Part shown: one piece after another, positions 45,647-54,637 of the stretch
Numbering within the stretch: position 1 is the first letter of the stretch
How the letters are laid out: each line of letters opens with the position of its first letter
Assembly: GCF_947499265.1 (NCBI RefSeq)
Contig: NZ_CANMNK010000005.1
Location: forward strand, 308,173-372,172
Reading direction: 5' to 3'
Length of the DNA stretch: 64,000 nt
DNA from: an uncultured Roseobacter sp.
GTDB taxonomy: Bacteria > Pseudomonadota > Alphaproteobacteria > Rhodobacterales > Rhodobacteraceae
Notes under the pieces: generated by a model
Told to the model about the DNA's origin: nothing
What the model saw: only the letters and a program-made list of their open reading frames with translations
Databases searched by the model: none
Translations under genes and position numbers: made by a program

Positions 45647-45660
45647 CGTTAACGTTAACG
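45647..45660. promoter_or_regulatory. LacI-type operator
   Basis: A perfect 14-bp palindrome, CGTTAACGTTAACG, with the central CG step typical of LacI-family operators, lies between the divergent ATPase and LacI genes. It is the natural site at which the regulator would control both transcripts. Confidence 0.72.
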
Positions 45661-45735
45661 CAAATCGCGTGTTACACGCTGAAAAGAATGATAAATCTGA
45701 ACCGAAGTAGAGAAGAGAAGAAAGCGCCACCAGGG

Positions 45736-46773
45736 ATGTCCAGCCAAGCAAAACCAACAAAAATCGAGGATGTCGCCCGCAAAGCCGATGTCAGCATCAT
45801 GAGTGTATCCCGCGCCATCCGGGGGGTGGAGGGGGTCTCGGAGAAGAAGCGCGCGGAAATTCTCAAGATCGCCCGGCAGATGAAATACATGCCCAATAGT
45901 GCGGCACGTTCGCTCGCCGTGGCGAACTCAAACCTGATCGGCATATCGCTGCCAACCTTCGCCGGAGAGGTCTTTGCCGAGATCCTGAACGGCATGCGCC
46001 AGACCTTCGATACGGCGGGCTATTCCAGCGTGATCGATACCACCGAGTACAACCGCGAGGCTGAGCTTAACTGGGTGCGCCGGTTGCTCTCCTGGCAGCC
46101 TGCGGCGATTATTCTGACAGGCATCGATCACCACCCTGAAACCCGCGAGCTGCTCAAGGCCTCCCCCATCCCGGTGCTGGAGATTTGGGACCACACGGAT
46201 GATCCCATCGATATCTGCGTCGGCATCGATCACTTTCAGGCGGGCCGGATGATCGGCGAGCATGCGATCTCCTTGGGGTATCAGCGGCCTGCTTTTGTCA
46301 GCACACCGCGGGGGCATGACAAGCGCGCCGATGCCCGCCTTGAAGGCATCCGCGATGTCTTTGCCGAACAAAGATCGACCCCGGTGATTGCGGAGCGCCC
46401 GGCGCTTGGCAACGCTTTTGTCACGGGGTTTGATGGCACCGCCAGCCTACTGTCAGACTATGCGCCGGATGTGATCTGCTATCTGAACGATCACATGGCC
46501 TTTGGCGGGTTGATGTGCTGCCAGGCAAAGGGATTTTCGGTGCCTGAGGACATCGGCGTCATCGGGTTTAATGCGCTCGATCTGGCGTCCGTGCTGCCGA
46601 TCAAACTGACCACCGTACGCACGCTGCGCCGGTTGATGGGCATCACCGGCGCGCGCAATCTTTTGGCGCGGATCAACGGCGTGCCCACCGAACAGAGCAA
46701 AGTTCTGCCTCTGGAATTCCAGGCGGGTCAGACCACGCGACTGCAAACCGACAACGACCGTTTAAGGGTCTAA
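45736..46773 (+). CDS. LacI-family transcriptional regulator
   Basis: The protein of about 345 residues has the LacI helix-turn-helix near the start (TKIEDVARKADVSIMSVSRAIRG) and the hinge helix region SAARSLAVANSNLIG, followed by a periplasmic-binding-protein-like effector domain. It probably represses or tunes the divergent sugar importer according to the imported sugar. I chose the ATG at 45736, which lies just before the HTH; an ATG at 45688 would add 16 residues. Its stop overlaps the end of the oxidase subunit gene on the other strand by four bases. Confidence 0.9.
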   Translation: MSSQAKPTKIEDVARKADVSIMSVSRAIRGVEGVSEKKRAEILKIARQMKYMPNSAARSLAVANSNLIGISLPTFAGEVFAEILNGMRQTFDTAGYSSVIDTTEYNREAELNWVRRLLSWQPAAIILTGIDHHPETRELLKASPIPVLEIWDHTDDPIDICVGIDHFQAGRMIGEHAISLGYQRPAFVSTPRGHDKRADARLEGIRDVFAEQRSTPVIAERPALGNAFVTGFDGTASLLSDYAPDVICYLNDHMAFGGLMCCQAKGFSVPEDIGVIGFNALDLASVLPIKLTTVRTLRRLMGITGARNLLARINGVPTEQSKVLPLEFQAGQTTRLQTDNDRLRV

Positions 46774-47780
46774 TCGTATCTGAGCTCCGTCGCCTTGCCG
46801 CGGAAGATATAGTAGGATAGCACCGTGTACCCCAGGATCGCTGGAAGCACGAAAAGCGTGCCCAACAGAATGATGAACAGGCTTTCGGGGGCGGCGGCGG
46901 CCTCGTAGATGGTGATCTGCTCAGGCACCACATAGGGGTAGAACGAATAGGCCATACCCGCAAAGGCAAGTGCAAAGAGCGCCATGGCCGCGACAAACGG
47001 CCCCCAGGTCATGCGGTCCTGCACCTTCGCCAGCTGATTGATCTGCCACCACAGATACACGACCAGCGCGCCGGACAGGATCGGCATGGGTGACAGATAC
47101 AGGAATTCAGGCAGGCTGAACCACTTGTCGAAGATGCGCGGGCTGACGAATGGCGTGGCGAGGGAAATCGCGCCGATACCCAGGATCAGACCCCATATGC
47201 CCCCCTTTGCCCACCGCACCGCGTGCATCTGTAAGGCTCCGTCGGTCTTGGCGATTAACCAGGCGGCACCGATGAAGCTGTAGCCGACTGTCAGGAACAC
47301 CGCCGTCAGCAGGGCAAATGCCACATGAGACACCGTCCACGTAAGACCCATGACATACATGCCGAGCATGAACCCCTGGCTCATGGAGGCCATTAGCGAT
47401 CCCGCGAAGAATGCCGCGTTCCACCTTGGCTTCTGCGACAGCGGTGCCTTGGCCCGGAATTCGAAGGACACACCCCGCAGGATCAACCCTACAAGCATGA
47501 TGAACACCGGCAGGTACAGCGATGTCAGGATGATACCGTGCGCCGGCGGAAAGGCCACCAGCAGCAGGCCAATGGCCAGCACCAGCCAGGTTTCATTCGC
47601 ATCCCAGAACGGCCCGATAGACGCCACCAGCCGGTCTTTTTCAAGATCATCGGCCAGCGGCATCAGCAGTCCAACCCCAAGGTCGAACCCATCCAGAATG
47701 ACGTAAATCAGGATGGACAGCCCCATCAGCGCGGCAAATGTCCAGGGCAGCCAGATGGCGGGATCGCCAAACATTTCCAT
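46770..47780 (-). CDS. cioB: bd-type quinol oxidase subunit II, CioB-like
   Basis: The 336-residue protein has about eight to nine membrane helices with the CydB/CioB start (LPWTFAALMGLSILIYVILDGFDLGVG) and the conserved GPFWDANETWLVLAIGLLLVAFP. It pairs with subunit I to make a bd-type terminal oxidase that reduces oxygen to water with quinol and does not pump protons. It follows cioA after two bases. No short CydX-type subunit gene follows; the next gene is convergent. Confidence 0.92.
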   Translation of the reverse strand: MEMFGDPAIWLPWTFAALMGLSILIYVILDGFDLGVGLLMPLADDLEKDRLVASIGPFWDANETWLVLAIGLLLVAFPPAHGIILTSLYLPVFIMLVGLILRGVSFEFRAKAPLSQKPRWNAAFFAGSLMASMSQGFMLGMYVMGLTWTVSHVAFALLTAVFLTVGYSFIGAAWLIAKTDGALQMHAVRWAKGGIWGLILGIGAISLATPFVSPRIFDKWFSLPEFLYLSPMPILSGALVVYLWWQINQLAKVQDRMTWGPFVAAMALFALAFAGMAYSFYPYVVPEQITIYEAAAAPESLFIILLGTLFVLPAILGYTVLSYYIFRGKATELRYD

Positions 47781-47782
47781 GA

Positions 47783-49171
47783 CTATTCTCCCGGATGCAG
47801 CACGGCCACTTCGGCTTCGCCGCCGCGTGGGTAGGTGCGGGTTGAGAGGGGTTCACCGCGTGACGCCTTGCGGGCCAGATAGGTGATGACCGCGATATAG
47901 GCGATGATCAGTGCGGCGTAGATGACCAGATAGCCAATCAAAGTGCCCAACACCATGCCTGCGGGCACGTCACTGACGGCGTCCTTGGTGCTCAGAACCC
48001 CTTGGACCAGCCACGGCTGACGCCCGATTTCGGTGGTATACCATCCCGCCAGCGTCGCAATCCAGCCGCTGAAACTCATCGCCGTAAAGGCATAGAGCGG
48101 CAGCGCGGGCATGTCGCCAGCGCCATATCTGCGCAGGAAATAAAGCCCGGCCCAGGACAGTGCCAGCATCGCCAGGCCAGTGCCAACCATGACGCGGAAG
48201 CTGAAGAACACTGGGGCCACGCGCGGGTGCAACGCAGTACCATCTTCGGCCACAAAATCGTTGAGCCCCGGCACAACGCCGTCTGCCTTGTGGGTCAGGA
48301 TCAGGGACGCGCCGTTTGGCACGGCAATCTCGAAGCGGTTCTCACGCGCGTCCTCATCCGGCAGGGCGAAGAGCACCAGCGGCACATTCGGCCCGGTTTC
48401 CCAATTGGCCTCCATCGCGGCAACCTTGGCGGGTTGGTGCTCCAGCGTGTTCAGACCATGGAAATCTCCTGCGAGAATTTGCAGCGGGATCAGCGCGGCG
48501 GCGGCAATGATGCCAAACCGCAAGGTCGATTTGACGCTCTCCGCCCGGTCGCCCCAGAGCAGGCGCAGCGCAGAGATACCCGCGATCAGGAAGGCAACGG
48601 TGAGACCGGATGCCAGCATCATGTGTACAAAGCGATAGGGCATGGAGGGGTTGAACACGATCTCCCACCAATTGGTGGCAAAGACGATCCCGTCACGCAA
48701 TTCATAGCCCTGCGGCGTGTGCATCCACGAGTTCAACACGATGATCCAGAAGGTCGACATGGTTGTCCCGAAGGCGACAAGGAAGGTCGCCATCGTATGT
48801 ACCCAGGGTTTCACCCGTGATGCACCAAAGAGCATGATCCCGAGGAAGACCGCCTCCAGAAAGAAGGCCGTCATCACCTCATAGGCCAGCAACGGCCCCG
48901 CCACATTGCCGACGGTTTCCATGAAACCCGGCCAGTTGGTACCGAACTGGAAGGACATGGTGATGCCCGACACAACCCCCATCGCGAAGGACAGCGCGAA
49001 GATCTTGACCCAGAACATATAGGCGTCCATCCACTTGCTCTCGCCCGTCGCATTGAAGCGCAGCTTGAAGAACAGCAGGACCCAGCCCAAAGCGATCGTG
49101 ATCGTTGGGAACAGGATGTGAAACGATATATTCGCACCAAACTGGATGCGAGACAGAAGTAAAGTGTCCAC
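47783..49171 (-). CDS. cioA: bd-type quinol oxidase subunit I, CioA-like
   Basis: The 462-residue protein carries the hemes of the oxidase. Visible signatures are RIQFGANISFHILFPTITI with the distal heme histidine, MAFFLEAVF-like TAFFLEAVFLGI, and GWYTTEIGRQPWLVQG. The loop that binds quinol is short and the protein is about 60 residues shorter than E. coli CydA, which is the mark of the cyanide-insensitive (Cio) subclass. Cyanide resistance itself cannot be read from the sequence. It is the first gene of the pair. Confidence 0.92.
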   Translation of the reverse strand: MDTLLLSRIQFGANISFHILFPTITIALGWVLLFFKLRFNATGESKWMDAYMFWVKIFALSFAMGVVSGITMSFQFGTNWPGFMETVGNVAGPLLAYEVMTAFFLEAVFLGIMLFGASRVKPWVHTMATFLVAFGTTMSTFWIIVLNSWMHTPQGYELRDGIVFATNWWEIVFNPSMPYRFVHMMLASGLTVAFLIAGISALRLLWGDRAESVKSTLRFGIIAAAALIPLQILAGDFHGLNTLEHQPAKVAAMEANWETGPNVPLVLFALPDEDARENRFEIAVPNGASLILTHKADGVVPGLNDFVAEDGTALHPRVAPVFFSFRVMVGTGLAMLALSWAGLYFLRRYGAGDMPALPLYAFTAMSFSGWIATLAGWYTTEIGRQPWLVQGVLSTKDAVSDVPAGMVLGTLIGYLVIYAALIIAYIAVITYLARKASRGEPLSTRTYPRGGEAEVAVLHPGE

Positions 49172-49299
49172 GGGATTATTCCTCGATTGTCGAGCGTTAG
49201 ACGAGTTGTGCCTGTATCCCGCAACATAGTTTTCGAAGTCTGAAAATCAGGGCCGTGCGACGAATTGCGCCTATTGCCAGAGGCCTGACGGAGCGGTGA

Positions 49300-49701
49300 T
49301 CAGTCTTTCGGGTCTGGGAACGCGACAGGGCCGCCCTGTTTCTCCCAGGTCGAAAACCCCTCTTTAAGATGCGCGGCGTCAAAGCCCATATCTTGCAAGG
49401 TTGCGGTCGTCAGCGCAGAGCGCCAGCCCGAGGCACAATGGAAGACGAATTTCTTATCTTCGGCAAAAACCTCTTTGAAATAAGGGCTATCGGGGTCCAC
49501 CCAGAACTCGATCATCCCGCGGGGTGCGTGAAAACTACCCGGGATGAAACCGCTGCGTTGCCGCTCCCGCACATCGCGAATGTCGACGACAACGACGTTC
49601 GGATCTTCCAGCATGGCGATCAGATCCTTGGTCTCAATTTCCTCAATACGGGCACGCGCATCTGCGACCATTTGCGCAGAGCTGGTTTTCAGGGCGGGCA
49701 T
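49300..49701 (-). CDS. Single-domain rhodanese-like protein
   Basis: The 133-residue cytoplasmic protein has one rhodanese domain: DLIAMLEDPNVVVVDIRDVRERQRSGFIPGSFHAPRG in part, and the active loop FHCASGWRSALT with the catalytic cysteine. It could transfer sulfur from thiosulfate to cyanide or another acceptor. It lies 128 bases upstream of the oxidase genes on the same strand and is divergent from a TauE/SafE exporter. Confidence 0.88.
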   Translation of the reverse strand: MPALKTSSAQMVADARARIEEIETKDLIAMLEDPNVVVVDIRDVRERQRSGFIPGSFHAPRGMIEFWVDPDSPYFKEVFAEDKKFVFHCASGWRSALTTATLQDMGFDAAHLKEGFSTWEKQGGPVAFPDPKD

Positions 49702-49840
49702 GGCAGATCCTTTGCGGTGGTAGGTGCAGGCGCGACACTGCCACAGCGCAGGACCCGCGACAACGGCCCAGACATGCGATTGACACGCCTGCCGCTTTCG
49801 GACGATCTAGAACGGGCAGACACGAGCAGGGCGAAGCACT

Positions 49841-50590
49841 TTGGACTATTGGACCACTCTCATTGTGGCAGGTGCTGCGTTTCTGTTTTCCGGTGCCGTC
49901 AAGGGGCTCGCCGGGATCGGTATGCCCACGGCAGCCATCGCGCTAATGACCCTTTTCCTTGACCCGCGCACGGCCATTGCACTGGTTCTCTTCCCGATGA
50001 TCGGCTCGAACGCCTGGCAGGTCCTGCGTGCGGGCGAACTGCAGCGCACCGCACGCCGTTATGCCGTCTTTGCCGTCGTGCTGCTGGGCGGCGTGACCCT
50101 GACGGCCTTCGCCACGCAAAACACCGGTGATCGCGCCCTGCTGGCGGTTCTCGGTCTGGTGATCCTGTTTTTCGTTGCCGTCTCGTGGCGCGGGCTGGTA
50201 CCGCCCCTGCTCGCCCGCCACGATCGATCCGCACAGATTGGCTTTGGCCTCTTGGCGGGTGTGGTGGGCGGCATGACAGCCGGTTGGGGCGCGCCGCTGG
50301 CCATGTATCTGGCCACCAAACAGGTCGACAAGGACGAATTTGTGCGCGCCACGGGGTTCCTGATCTTTGTCGGCAGTCTGCCGCTTTGCCTGGCCTACAT
50401 CCAGCTGGGGTTCATGACCGGCCCGCTTGCTGGGGCGTCGGCCCTGATGCTGCTCCCCACGCTCGTCGGCTTTTCACTGGGCGAGATCTTCCGCAACCGA
50501 CTGTCGGCTCAGGCGTTTCGCAAGGCAATTCTGATCGTTTTTGTCTTCATGGGGCTGAACCTGATCCGCCGCGCCATCTGGTACGGGTGA
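49841..50590 (+). CDS. TauE/SafE-family membrane exporter
   Basis: The 249-residue protein has about eight membrane helices and the family features FSGAVKGLAGIGMPTAAIALM near the start and GVVGGMTAGWGAPLAMYL in the middle. TauE/SafE proteins are thought to export sulfite, sulfonates or sulfoacetate. The start is a TTG at 49841, the only start codon that keeps the first helix. It is divergent from the rhodanese gene and convergent with the alcohol dehydrogenase gene. Confidence 0.88.
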   Translation: MDYWTTLIVAGAAFLFSGAVKGLAGIGMPTAAIALMTLFLDPRTAIALVLFPMIGSNAWQVLRAGELQRTARRYAVFAVVLLGGVTLTAFATQNTGDRALLAVLGLVILFFVAVSWRGLVPPLLARHDRSAQIGFGLLAGVVGGMTAGWGAPLAMYLATKQVDKDEFVRATGFLIFVGSLPLCLAYIQLGFMTGPLAGASALMLLPTLVGFSLGEIFRNRLSAQAFRKAILIVFVFMGLNLIRRAIWYG

Positions 50591-50595
50591 TCCCG

Positions 50596-51741
50596 TCAGA
50601 AACAGCTTTCCAGCAACTCGGTGGTGTTTTTCACGGTCATTTTCACCGGATTACCGCCGCAGCTTGGATCCTGCAGCGCAGATGCCACCAGAGCGTCCAT
50701 ATCCGGCTCGGTCACCCCCAACGCCGTCAGGTTCGCCGGGATCCCAAGCTTGGCGTTCATCTCACCCACAAATTTGTAAAACCCGTCAAACCCGCCTGAA
50801 ATGCTGAGGTAATTCGCAGCCCGCGCAAGATGTTTGCGCACCCGGGGCCGGTTGAACATCAGCACCTGCTGCATGACCACGGCGTTGGTGGTGCCGTGAT
50901 GGGTGTGGTGCACAGCGCCAATGGGATGAGACAGCGCGTGAATGGCTCCAAGCCCTTTTTGAAACGCGGTGGCCCCCATGGCGGCCGCTGACATCATATG
51001 CGCCCGCGCCACTAGGTTGGTGCCATCCTCAAAAGCGGTGAGCAGGTTGTCCTTGACCAACCGCATGCCTTCCAGGGCGATCCCCTGGCTCATCGGGTGG
51101 TAATGCGGCGAACAATAGGCTTCCAGACAATGGGCAAAAGCATCCATGCCAGTGCCGGCGGTGATCGCTGGCGGCATGCCCACGGTCAGCTCCGGATCGC
51201 AAATCACCACGGCGGGCAAGATCTTCGGATGAAAGATGATCTTTTTCTCATGGGTTTCCGAATTGGTGATGACGCTGGCGCGCCCCACTTCGGAGCCGGT
51301 CCCGGCCGTGGTCGGCACCGCGACAATCGGTGCAATCGCGTCTGCATCCGCCCGTGTCCACCAGTCGTCGATGTCTTCGAAATCCCACAACGGGCGCGTC
51401 TGCCCGGCCATGAAGGCAATGACCTTGCCCAAGTCCAGCCCCGACCCACCGCCAAAAGCCACCACGCCATCGTGCCCGCCCTCGCGGTATATGGCGACAC
51501 CTTCTTCGGCGTTCTGCTCGGTCGGGTTCGGATCGACATCCGAGAACATGGCCCGACCCAACCCCGCTGTGGTTAAGAGTTCCAGCGTGGCTTGGGTGAT
51601 CGGCAGATCGGCGAGCCCCTTGTCGGTCACCAGAAGCGGTTTCGTGATCCCGGCAGCAGTACAGGCCTCCGCGATTTCGGAAATACGTCCGGCGCCAAAG
51701 CGCACGGCGGTGGGATAGGACCAGTTGGCAACAAGGGACAT
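50596..51741 (-). CDS. Iron-containing (group III) alcohol dehydrogenase
   Basis: The 381-residue protein has the NAD-binding FGGGSGLDLGKVIAF and the metal-binding region GLGAIHALSHPIGAVHHTHHG of iron-activated alcohol dehydrogenases. It is the last gene of a seven-gene run and lies four bases after the aldehyde dehydrogenase. In that setting it most plausibly oxidises the alcohol group of a glutamylated amino alcohol to the aldehyde, with NAD. This substrate is inferred from the neighbours. Confidence 0.9.
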   Translation of the reverse strand: MSLVANWSYPTAVRFGAGRISEIAEACTAAGITKPLLVTDKGLADLPITQATLELLTTAGLGRAMFSDVDPNPTEQNAEEGVAIYREGGHDGVVAFGGGSGLDLGKVIAFMAGQTRPLWDFEDIDDWWTRADADAIAPIVAVPTTAGTGSEVGRASVITNSETHEKKIIFHPKILPAVVICDPELTVGMPPAITAGTGMDAFAHCLEAYCSPHYHPMSQGIALEGMRLVKDNLLTAFEDGTNLVARAHMMSAAAMGATAFQKGLGAIHALSHPIGAVHHTHHGTTNAVVMQQVLMFNRPRVRKHLARAANYLSISGGFDGFYKFVGEMNAKLGIPANLTALGVTEPDMDALVASALQDPSCGGNPVKMTVKNTTELLESCF

Positions 51742-51745
51742 CAGA

Positions 51746-53119
51746 TCAGGCCTTTTTCAGATGATATGATTTTGGACGTGTCAGATTGTGGTAGCCGATG
51801 ACAGACAAACCACCCCCCCGGCCCGTATCCTTGCAGCCGGTCCAGCACAAGCCCGGATCAAGGTAATCGGCGCGGTTCATGAAGACGGTGCCGGTTTCGA
51901 TGCTGTCACCAATCGCTTCGGCGCGCGCGGTGTCTTTGGTCCAGAGCGAGGCGGTCAATCCATAGTCGCTGTCGTTCATCAGGCGGATGGCGTGCGCGTC
52001 GTCCTGAACAGGCATGATCCCCACCACCGGGCCAAAGCTTTCCTCTCGCATCACCCGCATCGAATGATCCACGTCTACGAGGATTTGCGGCATCAGATAG
52101 GCGCCACTGTCCTGCGGGAAGAGCGCCGGATCGATCAACGCTTTGGCCCCTGCGGCCACGGCATCAGCTGTCTGGCTGCGCACCGCATCGGCAAATCGCA
52201 CCTGTGCCATGGGGCCCAGCGTGGTTTCAGGGTCCAGCGGATTGCCCAGCGTGTAGCCTTCCACGATCTTCACCGCCTTCGCGACAAACGCATCAAAATG
52301 GCGCTCGGTAACGTAGATGCGTTCGATCCCACAACAACACTGCCCGGAATTGAACATCGCCCCGTCAATCAGCGTCGCGGCGGCCGCATCAAGATCGGCG
52401 TCTTCCATGACATAGCCGGGGTCTTTGCCGCCCAGCTCCAGCCCCAGCCCGGTGAATGTGCCCTTGGCCGCCGCTTCCATGGCCCGGCCACCGCCGACGG
52501 AACCGGTGAAATTCACAAAGCCGAACGCGCGGTCGGCAATCAGGGCAGAGGTGGTCTGGTGGGTCAAGAAGACATTCTGGAACACATCCTCCGGGACGCC
52601 TGCCGCGCGGAATGCCTGCGCCATGCGTTCCCCCACCAGAGGTGTCTGGCTGGCGTGTTTCAGCATCACGGCGTTCCCGGCGATCAGCGCAGGGGCCACC
52701 GTATTAATCGCGGTCATATAGGGGTAATTCCACGGGGCCACGACCAGAATCAACCCATGCGGCACCCGTTTGATCATGCGCCGAAAGCTGTCGCTGTCCT
52801 CCAGCGCGATGTCGGCCAGCGCTGCTTCAGCAATGCCCGCCATATGCCGGGCGCGTTCGTCAAACCCGCCGAATTCACCGCCATACCGGATGGGGCGGCC
52901 CATCTGCCAGGCCAGTTCCGGCACGATCTCGTCGTTCATCGCGCCCACGTTGGCCACGCCTTTGAGCACCAGATCAATGCGTTCCCGCAGCGGTCGCGCA
53001 GCCCAGGCCACCTGCGCCGCCTTGCCTTTGGCCACCGCTTCTGCGGCTTCAAACTCGTTCAAAACGGGCCGCGTCGCATAGATCGACCCATCGATCGGGG
53101 AAATGCAAGTGATGGTCAT
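51746..53119 (-). CDS. NAD(P)-dependent aldehyde dehydrogenase
   Basis: The 457-residue protein has the ALDH signatures GLELGGKDPGYV with the general-base glutamate and FNSGQCCCGIERIYV with the catalytic cysteine, and a PWNYP motif (VVAPWNYPYMTAINT). Three adjacent cysteines at the active site are notable but occur in the family. It would oxidise the aldehyde made by the neighbouring iron alcohol dehydrogenase to a carboxylate. Short gaps (three and four bases) join it to both neighbours. Confidence 0.92.
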   Translation of the reverse strand: MTITCISPIDGSIYATRPVLNEFEAAEAVAKGKAAQVAWAARPLRERIDLVLKGVANVGAMNDEIVPELAWQMGRPIRYGGEFGGFDERARHMAGIAEAALADIALEDSDSFRRMIKRVPHGLILVVAPWNYPYMTAINTVAPALIAGNAVMLKHASQTPLVGERMAQAFRAAGVPEDVFQNVFLTHQTTSALIADRAFGFVNFTGSVGGGRAMEAAAKGTFTGLGLELGGKDPGYVMEDADLDAAAATLIDGAMFNSGQCCCGIERIYVTERHFDAFVAKAVKIVEGYTLGNPLDPETTLGPMAQVRFADAVRSQTADAVAAGAKALIDPALFPQDSGAYLMPQILVDVDHSMRVMREESFGPVVGIMPVQDDAHAIRLMNDSDYGLTASLWTKDTARAEAIGDSIETGTVFMNRADYLDPGLCWTGCKDTGRGGGLSVIGYHNLTRPKSYHLKKA

Positions 53120-53122
53120 GGC

Positions 53123-54487
53123 TCAGGCCCTTTCAAAGCCGCGGGCGATTTCCCAATCGGTCACGGCGCGGTCAAACTCTTCCTGCTCCCACTCGGCGCA
53201 GCGGGTGTAGTGGTCGACCACGTCGTCGCCCATCGCCGCCCGCAGCATAGCAGAGCCGCGCAGCGTTTCCGTCGCGGCGCGCAGCGTTTGGGGGATGTCG
53301 GCGGCCTTTGCATCCTCGTAGACGTCGCCCTTGGTCGGTGGGGCAAGCACCATCTTGTCCTCAATGCCCTTGATTCCTGCCGCCAACATCGCCGCCTGCG
53401 CCAGATAGGGGTTCAGGTCCGACCCGCCGATGCGGCATTCCACGCGCACGCCTTTCGTGCCATCGCCGCAAAGGCGGAAGCCTGCCGTGCGATTGTCCAC
53501 CGACCAGACGGTTTTGGTGGGCGCAAAGGTGCCCTTGGCAAAACGCTTGTAGCTGTTCACATACGGGGCCAGGAAGAACGTATAGTCCGGCGCGTAGGCA
53601 ATCAGCCCGGCCATATAGTGTTTCATCAGCTCGGACATGCCAAGGTCATCCTTCGCATCGTGGAAGGCAGGCGTGTCGCCTTGCCAGAGCGATTGATGCA
53701 CATGAGAGGAGCTGCCGACCTTATTTGCCGCCCATTTCGGCAGGAAGCTTGCGGCATGCCCGCGTGCCCATGCGATCTCCTTGACGGCATGTTTCGCAAT
53801 CGTGTGGTGATCGGCGCAATCCAGCGCTGCGGCGTAGCGAATGTTCAGCTCCTCCTGCCCAGTCTCCGCCTCGCCCTTTGTATTCTCCACCGGAATACCT
53901 GCGGCATAAAGGTGATTGCGCAGGGGCCGCATGATCCCTTCTTCCTTGGTGGTCTGCAGGATGTGGTAATCTTCGTTATATCCGCTGATCGGCGCCAGAT
54001 CGCGGAAACCGCCCTTGCGGATCTCGTCATAGCTCTTCTCGAAGAGGAAGAACTCCAGCTCTGTCGCCATCATCGCGTCAAAACCAAGGGCCTCCAGTTG
54101 CGCGATCTGTTTTTTCAAAACCGCCCGTGGATCATGCGACACGGGCGCGTGGCTGTGATGATCAAGGATATCACAAAGCACCATGGCCGTGCCTTCCAAC
54201 CAAGGCATGGGCCGGATGGTGTTCAGATCAGGTTGCATGACGTAGTCGCCATAGCCAGCCTGCCAGGACGTGGAGGCGTAGCCATCGGGCGTCGCCATCT
54301 CCAGATCGGTGGCCAGCAGGTAGTTGCAGCAATGTGTCTCGGCATGGGAGTGTTCCACGAAATTCGCCGCATGGAACCGTTTGCCCATCAGTCGCCCCTG
54401 CATGTCGACAAAACAGACCAGAACGGTGTCGATGCTGCCCTCCGCCACCTGCGATTTCAACTGCTCAAAGCTCAGCGTGCCTGCCAT
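53123..54487 (-). CDS. Glutamine-synthetase-family gamma-glutamyl-amide ligase
   Basis: The 454-residue protein is a glutamine-synthetase homologue (MATELEFFLFEKSYDEI, KVGSSSHVHQSLW and ECRIGGSDLNPYLAQAAMLAAGIKG in part). The FDGSS segment that shapes the ammonium site of true glutamine synthetases is missing; the region reads YGDYVMQPDLNT. Relatives such as PuuA, IpuC and GlnT glutamylate amines. I therefore read it as an ATP-dependent ligase joining glutamate to an imported amine. It lies first in the catabolic part of the run, after the TRAP genes. Confidence 0.85.
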   Translation of the reverse strand: MAGTLSFEQLKSQVAEGSIDTVLVCFVDMQGRLMGKRFHAANFVEHSHAETHCCNYLLATDLEMATPDGYASTSWQAGYGDYVMQPDLNTIRPMPWLEGTAMVLCDILDHHSHAPVSHDPRAVLKKQIAQLEALGFDAMMATELEFFLFEKSYDEIRKGGFRDLAPISGYNEDYHILQTTKEEGIMRPLRNHLYAAGIPVENTKGEAETGQEELNIRYAAALDCADHHTIAKHAVKEIAWARGHAASFLPKWAANKVGSSSHVHQSLWQGDTPAFHDAKDDLGMSELMKHYMAGLIAYAPDYTFFLAPYVNSYKRFAKGTFAPTKTVWSVDNRTAGFRLCGDGTKGVRVECRIGGSDLNPYLAQAAMLAAGIKGIEDKMVLAPPTKGDVYEDAKAADIPQTLRAATETLRGSAMLRAAMGDDVVDHYTRCAEWEQEEFDRAVTDWEIARGFERA

Positions 54488-54608
54488 GGGATGTTCCGTT
54501 TTCTAGAGCGTTTTGATGTCTCTTGGGCATCGCTTATCACTTTTGGCGTTTGACCGAAGGGAAAGGCAGCGAAAAATAATCCCGAATGACATTGAAATGC
54601 TGTGGGTC

Positions 54609-54630
54609 GGGGGCGACGCGTGCCGCCCCC
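54609..54630 (-). other. Intercistronic hairpin after the TRAP dctP gene
   Basis: A perfect 7-bp stem, GGGGGCG at 54609-54615 and CGCCCCC at 54624-54630, closes an eight-base loop (GCACGCGT on the transcribed sense). It lies seven bases after the dctP stop and has no T run. The loop shares GCAC and a final GT with that of the hairpin at 43041-43064. Confidence 0.65.
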
Positions 54631-54637
54631 GGTTGGT

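Noticed and set aside
49172-49299. FNR-type box upstream of the cio genes
   Set aside because: I looked for a TTGAT-N4-ATCAA pattern and saw no convincing match.
51788-54553. 921-codon open frame on the plus strand across the ALDH and ligase genes
   Set aside because: It spans two real genes on the other strand and has a His/Arg-rich composition typical of antisense shadows.
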